Part shown: one piece after another, positions 8,137 through 16,550 of the stretch
Layout of the letters: the number at the start of each line of letters is the position of its first letter
Numbering within the stretch: position 1 is the stretch's first letter
Assembly (NCBI GenBank): GCA_936936565.1
Contig: CAKZIX010000037.1
Span: 1 to 50,997 of the forward strand
DNA: 50,997 nt
Source of the DNA: an uncultured Nocardiaceae bacterium
Lineage (GTDB): Bacteria > Actinomycetota > Actinomycetes > Mycobacteriales > Mycobacteriaceae
Direction of reading: 5' to 3'
Made by a program: the position numbers and the translations under genes
Notes under the pieces: model-generated
What the model saw: the letters and a program-made list of their open reading frames with translations, nothing else
Databases searched by the model: none
Told to the model about the DNA's origin: nothing

Positions 8137-8370
8137 ATGCTTCGTAAGCGACTCGCTACTGCAGCCCTGCTCGCTGGTGCCGCCGTGCTGTTGAGCCCGG
8201 CCACCGCCACCGCCATCCCGACCGGCAGCGCCGGCACGGCCGGCCCCACCGATCCGAACACCGGCGCGCCGTCCACCGCTCCGGACGCCACCGGCAGCTC
8301 GTCGAGCGGCAGCGGCATCAACCACTTCGGCGAGTACGCCCCGATCGCGCGCCTGCTCGGCCTGATCTGA
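8137..8370 (+). CDS. Small secreted Ser/Thr/Gly-rich protein
   Basis: A 77-aa protein from ATG 8137. A clear signal peptide (basic LRKRL, hydrophobic AALLAGAAVLLS, cleavage near ATATA) precedes a low-complexity Thr/Ser/Gly/Pro segment and a short conserved-looking C-terminus (INHFGEYAPIARLLGLI). Function is unknown. It stops 3 bp from the convergent histidine kinase stop, so the two transcripts must overlap. Similar short exported proteins occur widely in mycolata. Confidence 0.65.
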   Translation: MLRKRLATAALLAGAAVLLSPATATAIPTGSAGTAGPTDPNTGAPSTAPDATGSSSSGSGINHFGEYAPIARLLGLI

Positions 8371-8373
8371 GTC

Positions 8374-9666
8374 TCAGCGCGGTTCCCGCGCCGAAACCTG
8401 CGGCGTCCGGGCCAGCACCTGCGCCGGACGCAGAAACAACGCAAACGACGCCGGGCGCCGGCGCTGCAGTTCCAGGCGCCCGCCGTCGGCTTCCACCAAG
8501 GCGCGGGCCAGCGCCAGCCCCACGCCGGTCGATCCGCCGCCGGAGACGCCGCGGTCGAAAATGTGCGGGGCCAGTTCCCCGCTGACGCCGTCGCCCTCGT
8601 CGGCGACTTCCACGCAGATGCTGCCGCGCGCCTGCCGCACCGTCACGGTGCAGGGGCCGCCGCCGTGCATCAGCGCGTTGTCGACGAGCACCGACACCGC
8701 CTCGCGCAACCGCGACGCCGTCGCCGAGGCACGCAGCGATTCGTCGCCCGACAGGTGCAGCTCACGTCCGGCATCTTCGAAGGGCCGGCGCCATTCGTCG
8801 ACGACGGCGTCGAGCTCGCTGACGACCGTGACCGCCGCCGCCGTCGAGTGATCGTCGCGGGCCGCGCGCACCAGTTCGTCGATCGCCGTGGTCAGCCGGT
8901 CCACCTGCGCCATCGCCGCTTCCGCCTCGTCCACGACGGCGGGGTCCGGATAGCCGGACAGCTCGTCCAGGCGCAGGCGCACCGCGGTGAGCCGCGAACG
9001 CAGCTGGTGCGAGACGTCGGCGACCAGCGTCCGTTCCCGCTGCAGCCGGCCGGCGATCTCGACGGTGGCCGAGTCGAGCACATCGGAGACCCGGTCCAGC
9101 TCCGGAATTCCGTGCCGGCGCGGATCCGGCCGGAAGTCGCCCTCGGCGAGGCGCGCCGCGCGGGCGGCGACGTCGCGCAGTGGGTCGGCGAGGCGGCGCG
9201 CGGTGAACACGGCGACGGCGGTACCGGCGGCCACCGAACCGAGCACGACGAGGGCGACGGCGCCGACCGCGCGGCGCTGCCGGTCGCGCAGCTCGCCGGA
9301 GGGCACCTCGAGGCGCAAGGAACCCGAGGTGCCCATAGCCAGCGACTGCACGATCGGCTCCGGCACATGATCGACCCCGATGTCCATGCGCGAGGCGCTG
9401 TCCTGTGGCGTCGGATAGACCACGATGAGCCGGCCGCCCGCTGGGATGAGCAGTTGCAGCGCGCTCGAGTCGAGCTGACCGGCGATGGTCCCCTGGGCGC
9501 CCTCCTGGGTCAGGATTTCGCCGGCCATCCGGTTCAGGCGCGCTTGCAGATCGTTGCGGGTGAGATCTTCCACCCACAGCCACGCCGTGTACATCAGGGG
9601 CAGGCCGAGCACCAGTGCAGTGAGCAGTACGACCGCGACGGTGGACAGCAGGATGCGGCGGCGCAC
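8374..9666 (-). CDS. Two-component sensor histidine kinase
   Basis: A 430-aa membrane sensor. Membrane helix 1 spans about residues 5-28, an extracytoplasmic sensor region of about 100 aa follows, and helix 2 is near 136-155 with a HAMP linker after it. The HisKA domain carries the phospho-accepting His220 in ADVSHQLRSRL, and the ATPase domain shows the N box (VDNALMHGG, about 328-336), G1 (DEGDGV, about 356-361) and G2 (GVGLAL). The partner response regulator gene is 3 bp upstream. The signal is unknown; the operon looks constitutively paired. Confidence 0.93.
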   Translation of the reverse strand: MRRRILLSTVAVVLLTALVLGLPLMYTAWLWVEDLTRNDLQARLNRMAGEILTQEGAQGTIAGQLDSSALQLLIPAGGRLIVVYPTPQDSASRMDIGVDHVPEPIVQSLAMGTSGSLRLEVPSGELRDRQRRAVGAVALVVLGSVAAGTAVAVFTARRLADPLRDVAARAARLAEGDFRPDPRRHGIPELDRVSDVLDSATVEIAGRLQRERTLVADVSHQLRSRLTAVRLRLDELSGYPDPAVVDEAEAAMAQVDRLTTAIDELVRAARDDHSTAAAVTVVSELDAVVDEWRRPFEDAGRELHLSGDESLRASATASRLREAVSVLVDNALMHGGGPCTVTVRQARGSICVEVADEGDGVSGELAPHIFDRGVSGGGSTGVGLALARALVEADGGRLELQRRRPASFALFLRPAQVLARTPQVSAREPR

Positions 9667-9669
9667 GGC

Positions 9670-10329
9670 TCAGGCGAGATTGTTGAGGCGGAATCCGACG
9701 CCGCGCACCGTGGCGATGCGACCCTCGCCGATCTTGCGCCGCAGCCAGGACATGTGCATGTCCAGCGTTTTCGAACCGCGCAACTCCGCGCCCCACACCT
9801 CACGCAGGATGGTGTCGCGCGGGACCACCTGCCCGGCGCGGTCCACCAGCACCTTGAGCAGCTCGTACTCCTTGTTGGCCAGCGCGATCTCGGTACCGTC
9901 GACCAGCACCCGCCGCGCCGCGGGCTCGAGCCGCAGCCCGTCGACCTCCACCGAGTCCTCGCTGCTGCCGCTGCGCCGCAGCAGCGCCCGGACCCGCGCC
10001 ATCAACTCGGCCAGCCGGAACGGCTTGCCGACGTAGTCGTCGGCACCCGCGTCCAGCCCGACGACGAAATCCACCTCGTCGGTGCGCGCGGTGAGCATGA
10101 GCACGGCCAGCTCGCTGCCGCTGGCGCGGACCTGACGGCACACCTCGAGGCCGTCCATGCCCGGCAAGCCCAGATCCAGAATGAGCAGATCGTGCTCGCC
10201 GGCCAGGGCGGTATCCAGCGCCGCCCGCCCGTCCTGACTGACGGTGACCGAGTAGCCCTCACGACCGAGCGCGCGCGCCAGCGGCGCCGCGATCGCCTCG
10301 TCGTCTTCGGCGAGCAGTACCGCTGTCAC
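9670..10329 (-). CDS. OmpR-type response regulator
   Basis: A 219-aa DNA-binding regulator, start GTG 10329. The receiver domain has the acidic pair AEDDE, the phospho-acceptor Asp52 in LLILDLGLPGMDG, and the conserved LTAR and GKPF signatures. The C-terminal winged helix (KEYELLKVLVDRAGQVV ending GVGFRL) is typical of OmpR/PhoB regulators. Together with the histidine kinase that follows on the same strand, it forms a standard two-gene system. Targets cannot be told from the sequence. Confidence 0.94.
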   Translation of the reverse strand: MTAVLLAEDDEAIAAPLARALGREGYSVTVSQDGRAALDTALAGEHDLLILDLGLPGMDGLEVCRQVRASGSELAVLMLTARTDEVDFVVGLDAGADDYVGKPFRLAELMARVRALLRRSGSSEDSVEVDGLRLEPAARRVLVDGTEIALANKEYELLKVLVDRAGQVVPRDTILREVWGAELRGSKTLDMHMSWLRRKIGEGRIATVRGVGFRLNNLA

Positions 10330-10355
10330 CGCTTCAGATTACCGGCGGCAGCGCA

Positions 10356-11009
10356 CTACGCGATGGCGCCGTAGCGCTCGTGGAACACCGAGTGCGGGCG
10401 CGGCAGACGACCCGGGTGGCGGCGCTGCTCGGCCGGGTAGCCGAGCGCCACCAGCACGGCGATCGCGAGGTCGTCCCGGTCGTCGATCCCGATCACCTTC
10501 TTGACCTCGGCCTCGTCCCAGCCGTTCATCGGCGAGCTCGCCAGACCCGCTTCCGTGGCGGCGAGCAGTACGTACGTCGCGGCGATCATCGCGTTCTTGA
10601 TCGCGTTCTCCCGCAACAGGCCGCGCCGCTCGTAGCCGGCGAACTCGAGCGGGCGCACCGTCGCGTGCAGTTCGGCGAATTCCTCGTTCCAGGCCTGGTT
10701 GGCACGCGCCTGGGCAAGTACCGCGTGCTGATCGTCGCGCCATTTGCCGGTCTCGGCGACGAATACCAGCAGCACCGGCGCTTCGCGCGGGTGCGGCTGA
10801 CCGTGCGCGGCACGTTCCAGTCCGGCGCGGCCGTCCGCGTCGGAGACGACGACGATCGAACGGTCCTGGACGTTCCACGAACTGGGCGCCTCGAGCGCCA
10901 GTTCCAGCAGCGCGTCCAGGGTTTCCTGCGGTATCGGGTCGTTGCGGTAGTGGCGGATCGAGCGGCGGTTTCGGATGGCGTCGGCGACCGACATGATCAT
11001 GCTCTGCAT
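10356..11009 (-). CDS. Nitroreductase family protein
   Basis: A 217-aa FMN-dependent oxidoreductase. The N-terminal RNRRSIRHYRNDPIP is the FMN-phosphate-binding arginine cluster of the family, LEAPSSWNVQD the flavin contact and GWDEAEVKKVIGI the C-terminal helix. Two further in-frame ATGs (11000, 10994) are possible starts. It is divergent from an HxlR regulator gene 68 bp away, the usual arrangement for a redox- or quinone-inducible nitroreductase. The natural substrate is unknown. Confidence 0.9.
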   Translation of the reverse strand: MQSMIMSVADAIRNRRSIRHYRNDPIPQETLDALLELALEAPSSWNVQDRSIVVVSDADGRAGLERAAHGQPHPREAPVLLVFVAETGKWRDDQHAVLAQARANQAWNEEFAELHATVRPLEFAGYERRGLLRENAIKNAMIAATYVLLAATEAGLASSPMNGWDEAEVKKVIGIDDRDDLAIAVLVALGYPAEQRRHPGRLPRPHSVFHERYGAIA

Positions 11010-11077
11010 GTCACTAACTATTGGTGCGTGCCACTCTTTTCGGAAGTAGGCACCTGAAAGTCGGTTACTCTCTACTC
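11010..11077. promoter_or_regulatory. Divergent promoter/operator region for nitroreductase and HxlR
   Basis: The 68-bp gap holds imperfect symmetry: GGTGC at 11023-11027 and GCACC at 11050-11054, with GTGCC/GGCAC nested within. HxlR-type dimers usually bind such short inverted repeats in the shared promoter and repress both genes. The site is inferred from position only. Confidence 0.35.
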
Positions 11078-11464
11078 ATGACGGTCGTCGAGTCCTCCCA
11101 ACTTCCGGCAGACGCGTACTCCGCCGCGTGCCCTACTCGCGAGGTGCTGGACCACATCGCAAGCAAGTGGACGGTGCTGATCGTCGATTCCCTGCGGCAC
11201 GGCACCATGCGCTACACGGATTTGAGCCGCCGCATCGGCGGCGTGTCGCAGAAGATGCTCACCCAGACGCTGCGCAGGCTCGAGGCCGACGGCTTCGTCA
11301 CCCGAACGGTCCACCCGACGATTCCGCCCCGGGTCGACTACGAACTCACCGAACTCGGCCGCAGCCTGTGCGAACCGATCACGGCGATCCGCGAATGGGC
11401 GGAGACCAACATCAACGCGATCGAACGCGCCCGCGCGGCAGTCGCCGGCACGACGTCACCGTGA
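11078..11464 (+). CDS. HxlR family transcriptional regulator
   Basis: A 128-aa winged-helix regulator from ATG 11078. It carries the family signatures CPTREVLDHIASKWTVLIVD, with the near-N-terminal cysteine that often senses electrophiles or redox stress, RRIGGVSQKMLTQTLRRLE (recognition helix) and the wing RTVHPTIPPRVDYELTELG. Divergent from the nitroreductase, which is its likely target. Sensing through the single N-terminal Cys is inference from family members. Confidence 0.92.
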   Translation: MTVVESSQLPADAYSAACPTREVLDHIASKWTVLIVDSLRHGTMRYTDLSRRIGGVSQKMLTQTLRRLEADGFVTRTVHPTIPPRVDYELTELGRSLCEPITAIREWAETNINAIERARAAVAGTTSP

Positions 11465-11507
11465 ACGTCAGACAGGTTTTGCAGACCTGGCGAGCCAGGA
11501 GGGCCGG

Positions 11508-12050
11508 TTACCGGCGGCGCCGGTCCGGCCACCCGTCGTCGTTGCGGTCGTACTGGACGGCGTCGTAGACCACTTCGTCGAGGCGCGCGTGCACCGACCG
11601 GATCTGCGGGATGTCGTCGAGCTCCAGCGGCTCCTGCGAGGACGACTCGATGATCAGGGTGCCGGTCCCGAACATGCGGTCCCACAAGGTGTTCCGAAAC
11701 TGCACATTCGAAACCCGGCCCACCGGAATGACGCTGCCGACGTGGTTGAACAGCCCGGTCCGAGTCAGCACGCGGCGGTCGGTGATCACGAAATGTGTTG
11801 TCTTCCAACGAATCAGCTTGGAGACACAGCGGGCCAGCACGAACAGCGCCCAGACGATCACGATGGCGACGACAACGCCGAGCGCAATGTTGGCGTCGTC
11901 GATGCGATCGGCGGCCAGCCCGATCAGAAATCCGGCCAGTGCCGAGGCCACGACGAATTCGACCGCCGGGAAGAACAACATTTTCCAGTGCGGGTGCCGA
12001 TGCAGCAGCAGCTGCTCGTCACGACCCAGCGTGTCCTCGGGGAAGCTCAT
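11508..12050 (-). CDS. PH-domain (bPH2) membrane protein
   Basis: A 180-aa protein, ATG 12050. Two membrane helices (about residues 25-45 and 56-76) are followed by a bacterial PH domain with THFVITDRRVLTRTGLF and a DIPQIRSVH end. Such proteins are small membrane-bound modules of unknown biochemical role. The location upstream of birA and after the purK/GtrA genes is the same as Rv3278c. The C-terminus is charged (DDGWPDRRRR). Confidence 0.87.
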   Translation of the reverse strand: MSFPEDTLGRDEQLLLHRHPHWKMLFFPAVEFVVASALAGFLIGLAADRIDDANIALGVVVAIVIVWALFVLARCVSKLIRWKTTHFVITDRRVLTRTGLFNHVGSVIPVGRVSNVQFRNTLWDRMFGTGTLIIESSSQEPLELDDIPQIRSVHARLDEVVYDAVQYDRNDDGWPDRRRR

Positions 12051-12250
12051 GCCGACGCCTCGCTTCGCGCGGCTCCGGCATGCGTTCGGTGCACCGTGCC
12101 GATGATTCGCTCGCTCATGCTATGCCTCGCTTCGCTCGCACATTGCTCAGGACAGTACCGCGATTGCGGGCGCACACGTGGTAGTGCGACGGCGTTGCCG
12201 ACTCGGCAAATGTGGACGACAACCCGCCCGCCCGCGGCGTCTAATCGGGT

Positions 12251-12823
12251 ATGCCCACGATCAGCGACGGCCCGAAAGAGATTCTGCGCGACTACCTTCA
12301 GGCGGCGCGCGAGGTCATGGTGTGGAAACTCGACGGCCTGAGCGAATACGACGTCCGGCGCCCGATGACGCCGACCGGGACCAACCTGCTCGGCCTCGTC
12401 AAACACCTGACGACGTGCGAGATCGGATACTTCAGCGCGCGCTTCGGCCGGCCGTTCCCGGATCCGCCGAGCTGGCTGACCGCACCGCATGCGCCCGACA
12501 ACGTCGACATGTGGGCCACACCCGACGAGTCGCGCGCCGACATTGTCGATACCTACCGCCGCGCCTGCACGCATTCGGACGAGACGTTCGCCGCCAACGA
12601 GCTCGACACCGTGGTGCGCGCCTGGAACAAGGACGTCACGCTGCAGTGGCTGCTGGCGCACATGATCGCCGAGACGCACCGGCACGCCGGGCACGCCGAC
12701 ATCGTGCGCGAAACCATCGACGGCGCCGTCGGCATGCGCTCGTACCGGGGCTCGATTCCCGACGCCGACTGGTCCGCCCACCACGCCCGCGTGCAAGCAG
12801 CCGCGCAAACCTTCCGCGCCTAG
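12251..12823 (+). CDS. DinB family protein (DUF664 type)
   Basis: A 190-aa four-helix-bundle protein from ATG 12251. The metal-binding pattern of DinB/YfiT-like proteins is visible: His in LVKHLTTCE and two His in HMIAETHRHAGHADIVRE. DUF664 members in actinobacteria are presumed metal-dependent thiol transferases using mycothiol, but the activity of this one is unknown. It stands alone between the PH-domain gene and birA. Confidence 0.85.
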   Translation: MPTISDGPKEILRDYLQAAREVMVWKLDGLSEYDVRRPMTPTGTNLLGLVKHLTTCEIGYFSARFGRPFPDPPSWLTAPHAPDNVDMWATPDESRADIVDTYRRACTHSDETFAANELDTVVRAWNKDVTLQWLLAHMIAETHRHAGHADIVRETIDGAVGMRSYRGSIPDADWSAHHARVQAAAQTFRA

Positions 12824-12833
12824 CCCGGGCCCG

Positions 12834-12892
12834 CGTCGAGTGCGCTCAGTGCGGAAAGCTCGAATTTCCCCGCCCGCAGAGCACACTCGACG
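12834..12892. terminator. Terminator-like hairpin between convergent genes
   Basis: CGTCGAGTG (12834-12842) pairs with CACTCGACG (12884-12892), with further partial pairing inside and a flanking CCCGCG/CGCGGG. It lies between the convergent stops of the DinB gene and birA. Confidence 0.6.
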
Positions 12893-12916
12893 TCACGCGG
12901 GGGCGCACGGACCTGC

Positions 12917-13771
12917 TCAGTGTCCGGGGACGGCCCGTAGGTGCGTGACGTCCCCGGCGGACACGGCCAGCAGCTCCCCGTCGGACACGATGAGCAGGCG
13001 ACCCTCGTCGTCGACGGTGTCGGCGACGCCTTCCACGGTGTGCCCGCCGGGCAGCTCGGCACGCACCCGGCGGCCGATCGTGGTCGAGCGCTGCCGGTAC
13101 CGTACAGCCAAATCGGTTGTGTCCCAGTTGTTTTCCGACCATCCACGCAGGACGTCGGCGAACGAGCGCAAGATTTCCAGCGCCAGCTCGGTGCGGTCGA
13201 TGTCGAATCCGGCCAGCGCCAGCGAGGTTCCCGTCGGCACCGGCAACTCGTCGGCGGTCAGTGACACGTTGAGTCCGAGCCCGACGACGACCACCGGATC
13301 GGGCACCGCCTGCCCAACTTCGGCGAGAATCCCGCAGATCTTCTTGCCGTCCAGGAGGACGTCGTTGGGCCACTTCAGCCCGACACCGAACGCCGGACCC
13401 GCCCAGTCCGCGCCCGTGGCGGCGGGCGACCCCGTCCGCGAGGTCGACAACACCGTGGCGACGGCCTCGGCGACCGCCACACCCGTGGACAGCGGCAACC
13501 AGCCCAGGATCGACGGATCGACCCCCGGGAACCGCAACAGCACCGACATCGCCAGCTGCGCCCGCGCGGGTGACACCCAGACCCGCGCGTGCCGTCCGCG
13601 TCCGGCGTCTTGATGTTCGGCGATCAGCACGGTGCGATCGGCCGCGACGTCGGCGGAGCGGGCCAACAGATCGGCGTTCGTCGAGCCTGTGGTGTCCACC
13701 ACAGCGATCGACGAGTAGAACTCGGGCAGCCGACGTTGCAGTTCCTCGCGGTCGAGCGGCACTCGCGACAT
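12917..13771 (-). CDS. birA: Biotin--[acetyl-CoA-carboxylase] ligase
   Basis: A 284-aa monofunctional biotin protein ligase without an N-terminal DNA-binding domain. It shows the substrate motif TTGSTNADLL, the biotinyl-AMP loop AGRGRHARVW, and KWPNDVLLDGKKICGIL, followed by the C-terminal SH3-like domain. It attaches biotin to the carboxyl-carrier domain of AccA3, encoded at the other end of this window. Divergent from accD5, as in M. tuberculosis (Rv3279c/Rv3280), which makes a functional link obvious. Confidence 0.95.
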   Translation of the reverse strand: MSRVPLDREELQRRLPEFYSSIAVVDTTGSTNADLLARSADVAADRTVLIAEHQDAGRGRHARVWVSPARAQLAMSVLLRFPGVDPSILGWLPLSTGVAVAEAVATVLSTSRTGSPAATGADWAGPAFGVGLKWPNDVLLDGKKICGILAEVGQAVPDPVVVVGLGLNVSLTADELPVPTGTSLALAGFDIDRTELALEILRSFADVLRGWSENNWDTTDLAVRYRQRSTTIGRRVRAELPGGHTVEGVADTVDDEGRLLIVSDGELLAVSAGDVTHLRAVPGH

Positions 13772-13881
13772 GCTCGGACCCTAGCGTGCACTGCGGACAC
13801 GGACACTCGGCGCGCACCCAACCTGCGGTTTTCTACTCGCCGGTAACCCGACCGGCTTACTGGCAAGCCGACAACTGCGGT

Positions 13882-13895
13882 TAAGCTCACGTGCC
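13882..13895 (+). promoter_or_regulatory. Possible leaderless promoter of accD5
   Basis: TAAGCT at 13882-13887 is a plausible -10 box with 8 nt to the ATG and no Shine-Dalgarno sequence between. The same 8-nt spacing appears at the GtrA gene, consistent with leaderless initiation, which is frequent in mycolata. Confidence 0.35.
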
Positions 13896-15506
13896 ATGAC
13901 GAGCGTCCAGCCAGATATTCACACCACCGCGGGCAAGCTCGCCGACCTCCGCAACCGGCTGGAGGAAGCCAAGCACCCGATGGGTGAGGCCGCGGTCGAC
14001 AAGGTGCATGCCAAGGGCAAGATGACCGCGCGCGAGCGCATCCTCGCCCTGCTCGACGAAGGCTCGTTCGTCGAGATGGACGCCCTGGCCCGGCATCGCA
14101 GCGTGAACTTCGGGCTGGAGAAGAACCGTCCGCTCGGCGACGGCGTCGTCACCGGCTACGGCACCATCGACGGCCGCGACGTGTGCGTGTTCAGCCAGGA
14201 CGTCACGGTCTTCGGCGGCAGCCTCGGCGAGGTGTACGGCGAGAAGATCGTCAAGGTCATGGATCTGGCCGTCAAGACCGGCCGCCCGCTGATCGGCCTC
14301 AACGAGGGCGCGGGTGCGCGCATCCAGGAAGGTGTCGTCAGCCTCGGCCTGTACGGCGAAATCTTCCAGCGCAACATTCACGCCTCCGGCGTGATCCCGC
14401 AGATCTCGGTGATCATGGGTGCCGCCGCCGGCGGGCACGTGTACTCCCCCGCGCTCACCGACTTCGTCATCATGGTCGACCAGACCAGCCAGATGTTTGT
14501 CACCGGCCCGGATGTCATCAAGACCGTCACCGGCGAAGACGTCACCATGGAAGATCTGGGCGGCGCGCACACGCACATGACCAAGTCCGGTGTGGCGCAC
14601 TACGTCGCCTCTGGCGAACAGGACGCGCTCGACTATGTGCGCGACCTGCTCAGCTACCTGCCCAGCAACAATCGCGGCGAGGCGCCTCGCTACCCCGCCA
14701 GCGATCCGATCGTCGGCGCCATCGAGGACAGCCTCACCGCCGAAGACCTCGAGCTGGACACGCTGATTCCGGACTCGCCGAACCAGCCGTACGACATGCA
14801 TGAAGTTATCCGCAGAATCCTGGATGACGACGAGTTCCTCGAGGTGCAGGCCGAACGCGCGATGAACATCATCGTCGGCTTCGGGCGTGTGGACGGCCGC
14901 AGCGTCGGCATCGTCGCCAACCAGCCCACCCAGTTCGCCGGCTGCCTGGATATCGACGCCTCCGAGAAGGCCGCCCGCTTCGTGCGCACCTGCGACGCCT
15001 TCAACGTCCCGATCATCACGCTGGTGGACGTGCCTGGCTTCCTGCCCGGCACCGGCCAGGAGTACAACGGCATCATCCGTCGCGGCGCCAAGCTGCTGTA
15101 TGCCTACGGCGAGGCCACGGTCGGCAAGATCACCGTCATCACCCGCAAGGCCTACGGCGGCGCGTACGACGTGATGGGCTCCAAGCACCTGGGCGCCGAT
15201 GTCAACTTGGCGTGGCCGTCCGCGCAGATCGCGGTGATGGGCGCCTCCGGGGCCGTCGGTTTCGTCTACCGCAAGCAGCTGGCCACCGCCGCCAAGGAGG
15301 GCGCCGACGTCGACGCGTTGCGCCTGCAGTTCCAGAACGAGTACGAGGACACGCTGGTCAACCCGTACGTGGCGGCCGAGCGCGGCTATGTCGACGCGGT
15401 GATTCCGCCCTCGCACACCCGCGGGCAGATCGTGGCGGCGCTGCGCCTGCTGGAACGCAAAATGGTGACGGTTCCCGCCAAGAAGCACGGCAACATCCCG
15501 CTCTGA
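13896..15506 (+). CDS. accD5: Acyl-CoA carboxylase beta subunit (propionyl-CoA type)
   Basis: A 536-aa carboxyltransferase that moves CO2 from carboxybiotin to acetyl- or propionyl-CoA. Two crotonase-like halves are visible: the N half with GGSLGEVYGEKIVK, GAGARIQEGV and MGAAAGGHVYSPAL (oxyanion hole), the C half with LVDVPGFLPGTGQEYNGIIR and ITRKAYGGAYDVMGSKHLGA. The family's length is normal. The epsilon-subunit gene follows 20 bp later and birA is divergent, fixing the accD5 identity (Rv3280). Product malonyl/methylmalonyl-CoA feeds fatty and mycolic acid synthesis. Confidence 0.96.
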   Translation: MTSVQPDIHTTAGKLADLRNRLEEAKHPMGEAAVDKVHAKGKMTARERILALLDEGSFVEMDALARHRSVNFGLEKNRPLGDGVVTGYGTIDGRDVCVFSQDVTVFGGSLGEVYGEKIVKVMDLAVKTGRPLIGLNEGAGARIQEGVVSLGLYGEIFQRNIHASGVIPQISVIMGAAAGGHVYSPALTDFVIMVDQTSQMFVTGPDVIKTVTGEDVTMEDLGGAHTHMTKSGVAHYVASGEQDALDYVRDLLSYLPSNNRGEAPRYPASDPIVGAIEDSLTAEDLELDTLIPDSPNQPYDMHEVIRRILDDDEFLEVQAERAMNIIVGFGRVDGRSVGIVANQPTQFAGCLDIDASEKAARFVRTCDAFNVPIITLVDVPGFLPGTGQEYNGIIRRGAKLLYAYGEATVGKITVITRKAYGGAYDVMGSKHLGADVNLAWPSAQIAVMGASGAVGFVYRKQLATAAKEGADVDALRLQFQNEYEDTLVNPYVAAERGYVDAVIPPSHTRGQIVAALRLLERKMVTVPAKKHGNIPL

Positions 15507-15526
15507 GCGTGTGAAGGGAACAGACT

Positions 15527-15907
15527 GTGACCGCAACACTCGACAACCTGGAATTGCCGGCCGACCCGGACGGTGCGACACCCCCGACACCCCATCGCCT
15601 CGCTCGCCCCGGCGATGCGACACTGGACGAGTCATTCACCGCAGCGAGCGAGGGCGACACTGTGACCGACAGTTCCGAACCGGCCGGCGATGCCCCGGTG
15701 GCGATCCGGATCGAGAAGGGCAATCCCACCGATCTGGAGGTCGCGGCGCTGGTGGCCGTGCTATCGGCAGCGGCCGCCGCGGGTTCGGCTGCGCCGGTGG
15801 CCGATTCGCGCCCGCCGGAACTGTGGGGCCGGCCCACCCTCATGCACCGCGGGATCACCTCGTACGCGCCGTACGCATACCCGTACATGTCGCACATCCG
15901 TGAGTGA
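15527..15907 (+). CDS. accE5: Acyl-CoA carboxylase epsilon subunit
   Basis: A 126-aa small subunit that stabilises the AccA3-AccD5 holoenzyme. The first 45 or so residues are disordered and acidic/Pro-rich; the conserved part is AIRIEKGNPTDLEVAALVAV and the C-terminus LWGRPTLMHRGITSYAPYAY, typical of AccE. GTG 15527 is 20 bp after accD5; an internal GTG 15662 would also give a complete epsilon domain. The stop overlaps the maf start, so accD5-accE5-maf form one operon. Confidence 0.85.
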   Translation: MTATLDNLELPADPDGATPPTPHRLARPGDATLDESFTAASEGDTVTDSSEPAGDAPVAIRIEKGNPTDLEVAALVAVLSAAAAAGSAAPVADSRPPELWGRPTLMHRGITSYAPYAYPYMSHIRE

Positions 15908-16550
15908 CATCCCGGCGTTCGTCCTGGCCTCACAGTCGCCGGCTCGCCTGAGTGTGCTGCGGGCGGCCGGGATCGACCCGATCGTGCGGGTGTCGGGGGT
16001 CGACGAGGACGCAGTTGCGGCGACGCTGACCGACCCCACCCCCGAGCACACCGTGATCGCGCTCGCGCAGGCCAAGGCCCGGGCCGTGGTCGCTCAGTTC
16101 AGCGACGGCGACGTGTGCCTGCTCGACAACGCCCTGAATTGCGTTGTGGTGGGCTGTGATTCGATGCTGCTGCTGGACGGTGAGCTGCAGGGCAAGCCGG
16201 AAAGCGTCGAGGTCGCGCGGCAACGCTGGAAGGCCATGGCCGGACGCAGCGGCGAGCTGCTCACCGGACACGCCGTGCTGCGCATGGACGACGGCCGCAT
16301 CGTCGCCGACGCGGCGGCCTGCAGCGCCACCACCGTGCACTTCGCGTCGCCGTCGGACGCCGAACTCGACGCCTACCTGGCGTCCGGTGAACCGTTGCGG
16401 GTGGCCGGCGCGTTCACCCTCGACGGGCTCGGCGGCTGGTTCGTCGACCGCATCGAGGGCGACCCGTCCAGCGTGATCGGAATCGGATTGCCGTTGCTGC
16501 GTTCACTTCTCGACGAGGTCGGGGTGAGCGTCGCGCGGCTGTGGGGCTGA
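15900..16550 (+). CDS. maf: Maf-like nucleoside triphosphate pyrophosphatase
   Basis: A 216-aa protein from GTG 15900, overlapping accE5 by 8 bp. It has the Maf signature FVLASQSPARLSVLRAAGI, the catalytic acidic residues in VVGCDSMLLLDG, and GAFTLDGLGGWFVDRIEGDPSS. Maf proteins hydrolyse non-canonical or canonical dNTPs/NTPs to monophosphates, sanitising nucleotide pools or halting division. Same place as Rv3282. Confidence 0.93.
   Translation: MSDIPAFVLASQSPARLSVLRAAGIDPIVRVSGVDEDAVAATLTDPTPEHTVIALAQAKARAVVAQFSDGDVCLLDNALNCVVVGCDSMLLLDGELQGKPESVEVARQRWKAMAGRSGELLTGHAVLRMDDGRIVADAAACSATTVHFASPSDAELDAYLASGEPLRVAGAFTLDGLGGWFVDRIEGDPSSVIGIGLPLLRSLLDEVGVSVARLWG

Noticed and set aside
6262..8325. 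A 687-aa reading of purK extending to 8325
   Set aside because: The part beyond 7428 overlaps the GtrA gene antisense; AGGAGG before GTG 7428 and the family's start fix the shorter protein.
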